Shown here: piece after piece, positions 59,857 through 64,000 of the stretch
How the letters are laid out: each line of letters begins with the position of its first letter
Position numbering within the stretch: the first letter of the stretch is position 1
NCBI RefSeq assembly: GCF_016313185.1
Contig: NZ_CP066218.1
Coordinates: 1,922,001-1,986,000 of the forward strand
Source of the DNA: Mycolicibacterium baixiangningiae
Lineage (GTDB): Bacteria > Actinomycetota > Actinomycetes > Mycobacteriales > Mycobacteriaceae
Direction: 5' to 3'
DNA length: 64,000 nucleotides
Made by a program: the position numbers and the translations under genes
The notes under the pieces: model-generated
Seen by the model: only the letters and a program-made list of their open reading frames with translations
Told to the model about the DNA's origin: nothing
Database searches by the model: none

Positions 59857-60701
59857 ACCTGCGCTGACGCGAGCGACCAGCTGATCAACAGGTTCATCGC
59901 CTCGCGGGACGCCGTTCCCGCCCCTGTGGTGAACAGGAACAACGTCTGGTCGGCGTCGCCGGGCATCATGAACGTCTCGTAATCGACGGTGAATTCGCCG
60001 ACGACGGGGTGGGACAGCCGTTTGGATCCGTTGGTGCGCTGGTACACCCTGTGCTCACCCCACCAGCTCCGGAACTCCTCACTCGCCGCGCTGAGCTCGT
60101 CGACGAGCGCGCGGGTGGTCGCATCGCCGGGGGAGTTCCCCATCTCGAGCCGCAGGTTCTCCACCGCCGCGCGGGCCTGAACATCCCAGTCCACGAACAG
60201 GTTTCGCGCTTCTGCGGTCAGGAACATCCAGCGGGCGTAGTTGCGGTCACGCGGTCGCATCCGGTCGAAGTCGGCGATCAGCGCCCGCCCGAGTCTGTTG
60301 GTGGCCAGCACATCGGTGTAGCGGCCGAGGATCATCGCCGGCGTCCCGTCCAGCGAGTCCAGCAGCTGGTAGAGGCCGGGCCGGACGCGCTGCACGGTCG
60401 GGGCGACACGACGGCTCAGCGGTGCGCCGACGAGGTGTCCCAGATGCGCGCGGCCCGTGGAGTCGAGATCCAGGGCGCGGGCGATCGCGTCGAGCACACC
60501 GGGCGAGGGTGTGATGCGCCGACCTTGTTCGAGTCGCGTGTAGTAGTCGGTGGACACACCCGCGAGCAGCGCGACCTCCTCGCGCCGCAGGCCCGCGACG
60601 CGCCGGATCCTGCCGTCGGCGGGGAGGCCGGCCCGCGCAGGGTCGACGGCGCCGCGCGCGTGTTTGAGAAAGTCCGCGAGTTCGCGATTGCGGGTGGACA
60701 C
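59853..60701 (-). CDS. XRE-type regulator with MmyB-like ligand-binding domain
   Basis: A 282-residue regulator. The N-terminal helix-turn-helix is LRREEVALLAGVSTDYYTRLEQGRR near residues 40-64, read in two pieces, and the C-terminal half is the MmyB-like domain (DGTPAMILGRYTDVLATN near 120; EFRSWWGEHRV near 215). Such proteins often repress an adjacent divergent oxidoreductase gene, here the SDR at 60876. GTG 60701 is chosen as the start because the upstream frame lacks domain content. It converges with the unknown gene at 59326 with a 4-nt overlap. Confidence 0.85.
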   Translation of the reverse strand: MSTRNRELADFLKHARGAVDPARAGLPADGRIRRVAGLRREEVALLAGVSTDYYTRLEQGRRITPSPGVLDAIARALDLDSTGRAHLGHLVGAPLSRRVAPTVQRVRPGLYQLLDSLDGTPAMILGRYTDVLATNRLGRALIADFDRMRPRDRNYARWMFLTAEARNLFVDWDVQARAAVENLRLEMGNSPGDATTRALVDELSAASEEFRSWWGEHRVYQRTNGSKRLSHPVVGEFTVDYETFMMPGDADQTLFLFTTGAGTASREAMNLLISWSLASAQV

Positions 60702-60875
60702 GGTGTGATCTTCCCAGAATCTGTGGTGATTGCGCGTGGTCCTGTCAGTCCTACGTTCCCGCGACCGGGGACCCGCAGGGCAGGTCGTGGGCCGTTTCCG
60801 GCCTTCTGAGCGAGCGAGACTGGGTTCAGTCGGTGGGTTCACGCCGACTCGCCCACCCACTCACGAGGAGAGATC

Positions 60876-61727
60876 ATGCCGTACCCCACTGCCACACCGG
60901 CCACCTGGTTCGTCACCGGAGCTTCCCGCGGCCTCGGCCTCGAACTGGTCCGTCAGCTGCTCGAGCGCGGCGAGAACGTCGCTGCCACAAGCCGTTCGAC
61001 CGAACGACTCTTGGCCGGTCTCACCGACGTGAGCACCGAGAATCTGGAGCCGCTGGAACTGGACCTGGTGGACGGCGCCGCTGTCGATTCCGCGGTCGCC
61101 CGCACGCTGGAACGGTTCGGCAGTCTCGACGTGGTGGTCAACAACGCCGGATACGGCTACCTGGCGTCGGTCGAGGAGACGTCCGACGACGACGTGCGTC
61201 AGATGCTCGACGTCCAGGTCGTCGGTGCGTGGAACGTGCTTCGCGCGGCGATCCCGCACCTGCGCACCGCCCGCAGCGGGCACATCATCAATGTCTCGTC
61301 GATCCTCGGTCTGACCACCCTGCCCGGATGGGGTCTCTACAGCGCGGGCAAGTTCGCCCTCAACGGGATGAGCGAAGCGCTTGCCGGTGAGATGGCCGAG
61401 TTCGGTGTACACGTGAGCATCGTGGAGCCCGGATACTTCCGAACCAGCTTCCTGAATGCGGATTCACTCGTCCTGCCCGCGGCGACGGTCGACGCCTATC
61501 CGGCGATCCGGGAGATGACACGCAACCACCTCGACCTGCAGGGCCATCAGCTCGGCGACCCGGTCAAGGGCGCGGACGCGATCATCGGGATCGCTCTCGC
61601 GGGCAAGGGCCCGCTCAATCAGCTGCTCGGCTCGGATTCCTACCAGTACGCGCAGGCGCGGATCGCCGCGCTGACCGCTGATGTGGAAGACGGCCGCGCA
61701 CTGGCGATGACCACCGACCACACGTGA
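60876..61727 (+). CDS. Short-chain dehydrogenase/reductase
   Basis: A 283-residue SDR with VTGASRGLG near residue 13, NNAGYGYL near 89, NVSSILG near 139 and YSAGK near 154. The long C-terminal region after YFRT fits the branch often annotated as oxidoreductases under MmyB-type regulators. Its substrate may be a reactive carbonyl or quinone; this is inference from context. GAGGAGAG precedes the ATG. The 174-nt divergent region to the regulator shows no clear palindrome to me. Confidence 0.85.
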   Translation: MPYPTATPATWFVTGASRGLGLELVRQLLERGENVAATSRSTERLLAGLTDVSTENLEPLELDLVDGAAVDSAVARTLERFGSLDVVVNNAGYGYLASVEETSDDDVRQMLDVQVVGAWNVLRAAIPHLRTARSGHIINVSSILGLTTLPGWGLYSAGKFALNGMSEALAGEMAEFGVHVSIVEPGYFRTSFLNADSLVLPAATVDAYPAIREMTRNHLDLQGHQLGDPVKGADAIIGIALAGKGPLNQLLGSDSYQYAQARIAALTADVEDGRALAMTTDHT

Positions 61728-61737
61728 CGGGTGCTGC

Positions 61738-62706
61738 TCAGCGCGAGACGTCGACCACCACCTTGCCGACGGCGCGGCCGTCCGCCACTTGCCGCAGGGC
61801 GGCGGCCACGTCGTCGAGAGGGTAGACCCCGCCGATGTGCGGCCGTATCTCGTTGGTGGCCAAGAGATCGCGTAACTCGCGCTCGTTGCGGTCGAATTCG
61901 CCTGCCGAAATGTCGCCGAACTGGAAGCCCTGCACGGTCACACCCTTGATCAGCACCAGGTTCAACGGGATCCGCGGGATGACATCGGAGGCGAAGCCGA
62001 CGGTGACGAAACGCCCGCCCCGGCGCAGCGAACGCAGCGCCGGTTCGCTCAACTCGCCGCCCACCGGGTCGATCACCGCCGCCGCTCCGTCGGGCACCGC
62101 GTCACGCAACGCGTCGCGCAGCGGCCGCAGCCGGTGGTTGATCACGTGGTGAGCACCGTTTTCCGTAGCGGCATCGAGCTTTTCGGACGAGGACGCCACC
62201 GCGATGACACGGGCGCCGAGGTGCGCCGCGAGCTGGACCGCGGCCAGGCCCACGCCGCCGCCGGCACCGAGAACGACGACGTCGTCACCGGGTTCGACCC
62301 GCACCACCGAGCGCAGCGTGTGGTGGGCCGTGCGGTGGGCCACTCCGAATGCCGCGGCCGTGCGATCGTCGATACCCTCGGGCACCCGCGTCAACCCGGC
62401 GGCGGGGACCGCCACCTCCTCGGCGAACGCGCCGTACATCCCGGTGCCGGCCACTCGGTCACCGACGGTGAATCCCGCTGTGTGTGGACCGATTCCGATG
62501 ACCGTGCCGGCGAATTCGCTGCCCGGGACGAACGGGGTGGGCACGCTCACCTGGTAGCGGCCCGCGATCAGGAGGACGTCGGGGAAGTTCACCGCCGCCG
62601 CCCCGACCCGCACGGCGACCTCACCGGGCCCGGGCTCCGGTGACGGTAGTTCGCCGATCCGCACCGTCTCCGGCGGACCGTGGGCGGCGCAGACCGCGGC
62701 CCTCAC
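61738..62706 (-). CDS. NADPH:quinone oxidoreductase-like MDR protein
   Basis: A 322-residue medium-chain dehydrogenase/reductase without the catalytic zinc Cys set, as in quinone oxidoreductases. The nucleotide motif is VLGAGGGVGLAAVQLA near residue 147, and the N-terminal GroES-like part has VRVGAAAVNFPDVLLIAGRY near 32. It probably reduces quinones or enones with NADPH. GTG 62706 overlaps the stop of the phosphotransferase (GTGA), so the last three minus-strand genes form one unit entering from the right edge. Confidence 0.85.
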   Translation of the reverse strand: MRAAVCAAHGPPETVRIGELPSPEPGPGEVAVRVGAAAVNFPDVLLIAGRYQVSVPTPFVPGSEFAGTVIGIGPHTAGFTVGDRVAGTGMYGAFAEEVAVPAAGLTRVPEGIDDRTAAAFGVAHRTAHHTLRSVVRVEPGDDVVVLGAGGGVGLAAVQLAAHLGARVIAVASSSEKLDAATENGAHHVINHRLRPLRDALRDAVPDGAAAVIDPVGGELSEPALRSLRRGGRFVTVGFASDVIPRIPLNLVLIKGVTVQGFQFGDISAGEFDRNERELRDLLATNEIRPHIGGVYPLDDVAAALRQVADGRAVGKVVVDVSR

Positions 62707-63722
62707 CGATAGTCGCTGGACTCGGCGAGTTCGGCGGCAGAGGCCATCAGGCCGGTCACCACCGGCCCGAAGGCCAGCAGCTTCTCGTCGTCACCGGCGC
62801 GCTGGAAGCCCTGCTCCAACACGATCGCAAGCTTCCATTTGGCCAGCACCAGGTAGTAGTCCAAATCGTCGACCTGTCGTCCCGACACCTCGGCGTAGTG
62901 CGCCACCACGTCGTCGCGCGACGGCATCCCGCGCATATCGACGTAACTCATCTCGGATTCGGTGGCGTCACCGGTCGGCCAGCTCTGCACCATCCACGCC
63001 AGATCCAGCTTCGGGTCGCCGACAGTGCCCATCTCCCAGTCGACGATCGCGGCCATCGCCGCGGGCGCGCCGTGGTGGTACATGACGTTGGCGAACTGGT
63101 AGTCGCCGTGCATCAGACCGGGGATGAAGTCGAGGGGTTCGTGCGCGCGCAGCCACGCCGTCGCGGTGTCGAGCCCGGGCAGGTCACGCCGCTTGATCCG
63201 CGCGAGGAATCCGGTCCACCGGTCCACCTGCCGCTCGTGGAAGCCGTCGGGGCGGCCCAGATCCGCCAATCCTCGTGCGCGCCAGTCCACCTTGGACAGC
63301 AGCGCAATGCCCTCTGCCAACTGATAGCTCAGACCGGGGCGGGCGGACAGATCGCTGTCGAACGGTTCGGGCCATCGGCCGTGGGTGTCCATCGGCGACC
63401 AGCCGTCGACGAACCCCATGAGGTAGAACGGCCGCCCGAGCACGTCCGGGTCGGCGCACACCCCCACCGCGGCGGTGTGCGGGACGTCGGTGCCGTCGAG
63501 TGCCTCGATGATCCGCCATTCGCGCAGGATTCCCTTGTCCCGGTCCGGTGGCGCGCCGGGCGGCGGCATGCGCAGGACGCACCGGTGTTCGCCGCGGCGG
63601 ATCTCGTAGATGACGTTCTGCGTACCGCCCGACAGGAACCGGGTCTGCAGCGGTTCCCCCTTGCCCGGCAACGCCGCCTCGTCCATCCACGCGGCGAGCC
63701 GGGCGGTGTCGATCGCACTCAT
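62703..63722 (-). CDS. Aminoglycoside-phosphotransferase-like kinase (ACAD10/11 kinase type)
   Basis: A 339-residue APH-fold protein with the catalytic loop MHGDYQFANV near residue 215 and the Mg-binding IVDWEMGTVGDP near 236. In ACAD10/ACAD11-type pathways such kinases phosphorylate 4-hydroxyacyl-CoAs so that a partner dehydrogenase can remove the phosphate. The neighbour here, overlapping by ATGA, is an acyl-CoA dehydrogenase of that look, which supports this role. Drug resistance is unlikely. ATG 63722 is set by the overlap. Confidence 0.8.
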   Translation of the reverse strand: MSAIDTARLAAWMDEAALPGKGEPLQTRFLSGGTQNVIYEIRRGEHRCVLRMPPPGAPPDRDKGILREWRIIEALDGTDVPHTAAVGVCADPDVLGRPFYLMGFVDGWSPMDTHGRWPEPFDSDLSARPGLSYQLAEGIALLSKVDWRARGLADLGRPDGFHERQVDRWTGFLARIKRRDLPGLDTATAWLRAHEPLDFIPGLMHGDYQFANVMYHHGAPAAMAAIVDWEMGTVGDPKLDLAWMVQSWPTGDATESEMSYVDMRGMPSRDDVVAHYAEVSGRQVDDLDYYLVLAKWKLAIVLEQGFQRAGDDEKLLAFGPVVTGLMASAAELAESSDYR

Positions 63723-64000
63723 AGATTGCCCACCTGGGCTTCGAGGTATTGCGCGTACTTCTGTTGTGCCGCCTCGCGTTTGCGGGGTATCCACTCGGTG
63801 GGCCAGGTGTCGGTGGTCGGCTGGTGGTCACGCAGCACCTGTTTGGCCACGGTGGTCTTGTGTACCTCGGTGGGCCCGTCGGCGAGTCCCATCACCGCCG
63901 CGCCGGTGACCATGCCGAGGAACGGCATCTCATTGGTCACGCCGAGCGCTCCGTGCACCTGCATCGCCCGCCACGCGATGTCGTGCAGCACCGTCGGCAT
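63719..64000 (-). CDS. Acyl-CoA dehydrogenase, C-terminal part (cut by window edge)
   Basis: The visible 93 residues are the C-terminal domain of an acyl-CoA dehydrogenase: MQVHGALGVTNEMPF, then MGLADGPTEVHKTTVAKQVL, the ACAD11-like ending in which GPTEVHK replaces GTSEIQR. The rest lies beyond 64000. With the kinase it may form the split version of the fused kinase-dehydrogenase ACAD11, acting on 4-hydroxy acids. The first codon shown is an internal Met, not a start. Confidence 0.8.
   Translation of the reverse strand: MPTVLHDIAWRAMQVHGALGVTNEMPFLGMVTGAAVMGLADGPTEVHKTTVAKQVLRDHQPTTDTWPTEWIPRKREAAQQKYAQYLEAQVGNL

Noticed and set aside
62703..63722. Aminoglycoside resistance gene
   Set aside because: The fold is shared, but the pairing with an acyl-CoA dehydrogenase and the lack of resistance-type sequence features favour a metabolic kinase.
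1..64000. CRISPR arrays, tRNA or rRNA genes, prophage or insertion sequences
   Set aside because: No spaced direct repeats, no cloverleaf-like segments in the short gaps, and no transposase, integrase or phage genes were seen.

Overview
The window looks like the chromosome of a rapidly growing mycobacterium (Mycolicibacterium or a close relative). The evidence is high-GC coding DNA, frequent GTG starts, an F420-type LLM oxidoreductase, a mycofactocin-type SDR, a 13E12/DUF222 HNH protein, and a PlsC-like / FadD12-like / WS-DGAT trio resembling Rv1428c-fadD12-Rv1425. There are about 63 protein genes packed with 4-nt overlaps. I saw no RNA gene, CRISPR array, insertion sequence or gene-free stretch over 300 bases. 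Both ends cut genes: the tail of an unknown gene at 1-41, and an acyl-CoA dehydrogenase running off 64000.

Layout. 126-2151: F420 oxidoreductase and CoA transferase. 2139-10333: orphan [2Fe-2S] ferredoxin, CoA ligase, two-subunit acyl-CoA dehydrogenase, crotonase, two SDRs, thiolase, MeaB GTPase. 10296-11810: polyprenyl-phosphate sugar transferase. 11943-23392: IclR regulator and KstD-like flavoprotein facing a meta-cleavage operon (MhpC-, MhpA- and MhpB-like enzymes, second KstD-like flavoprotein, LLM monooxygenase, SDR, cyclase, FMN reductase). 23443-24723: HNH protein. 24864-36341: hydrolase, SDR, TetR, ferredoxin, P450, amidohydrolase, two M24-fold proteins, crotonase, double-length CoA transferase, and an SDR that has lost part of its Rossmann fold. 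36338-41435: epimerase, acyltransferase, FadD12-like ligase, WS/DGAT. 41607-45486: mycofactocin-type SDR, TetR, acyl-CoA dehydrogenase, crotonase. 45516-52929: second two-subunit acyl-CoA dehydrogenase, NTF2-like protein, amidohydrolase, small unknown protein, Rieske oxygenase, CMD protein, divergent amidohydrolase. 53020-59856: acyl-CoA dehydrogenases, SDR, CoA transferase, thiolase, TetR, unknown protein. 59853-64000: MmyB-type regulator with SDR, then quinone reductase, phosphotransferase and acyl-CoA dehydrogenase.

How it fits together. Six intergenic regions, all between divergent genes, carry the same 15-bp palindrome GAGAAT-N3-RTTCTC (2491, 8224, 14409, 24818, 43448, 51414). The most symmetric copy lies beside the TetR gene at 42672-43325. 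I infer that this TetR controls a large regulon spread over about 50 kb. The enzyme set (KstD-like dehydrogenases, Rieske oxygenase, flavin monooxygenases, extradiol dioxygenase, C-C hydrolase, CoA ligase, heteromeric acyl-CoA dehydrogenases, CoA transferases, thiolases) resembles steroid ring catabolism in logic, but the parts are recruited from other families (MhpA/MhpB types instead of HsaAB/HsaC). The substrate cannot be read from the sequence; a polycyclic alicyclic or terpenoid compound is a reasonable guess.
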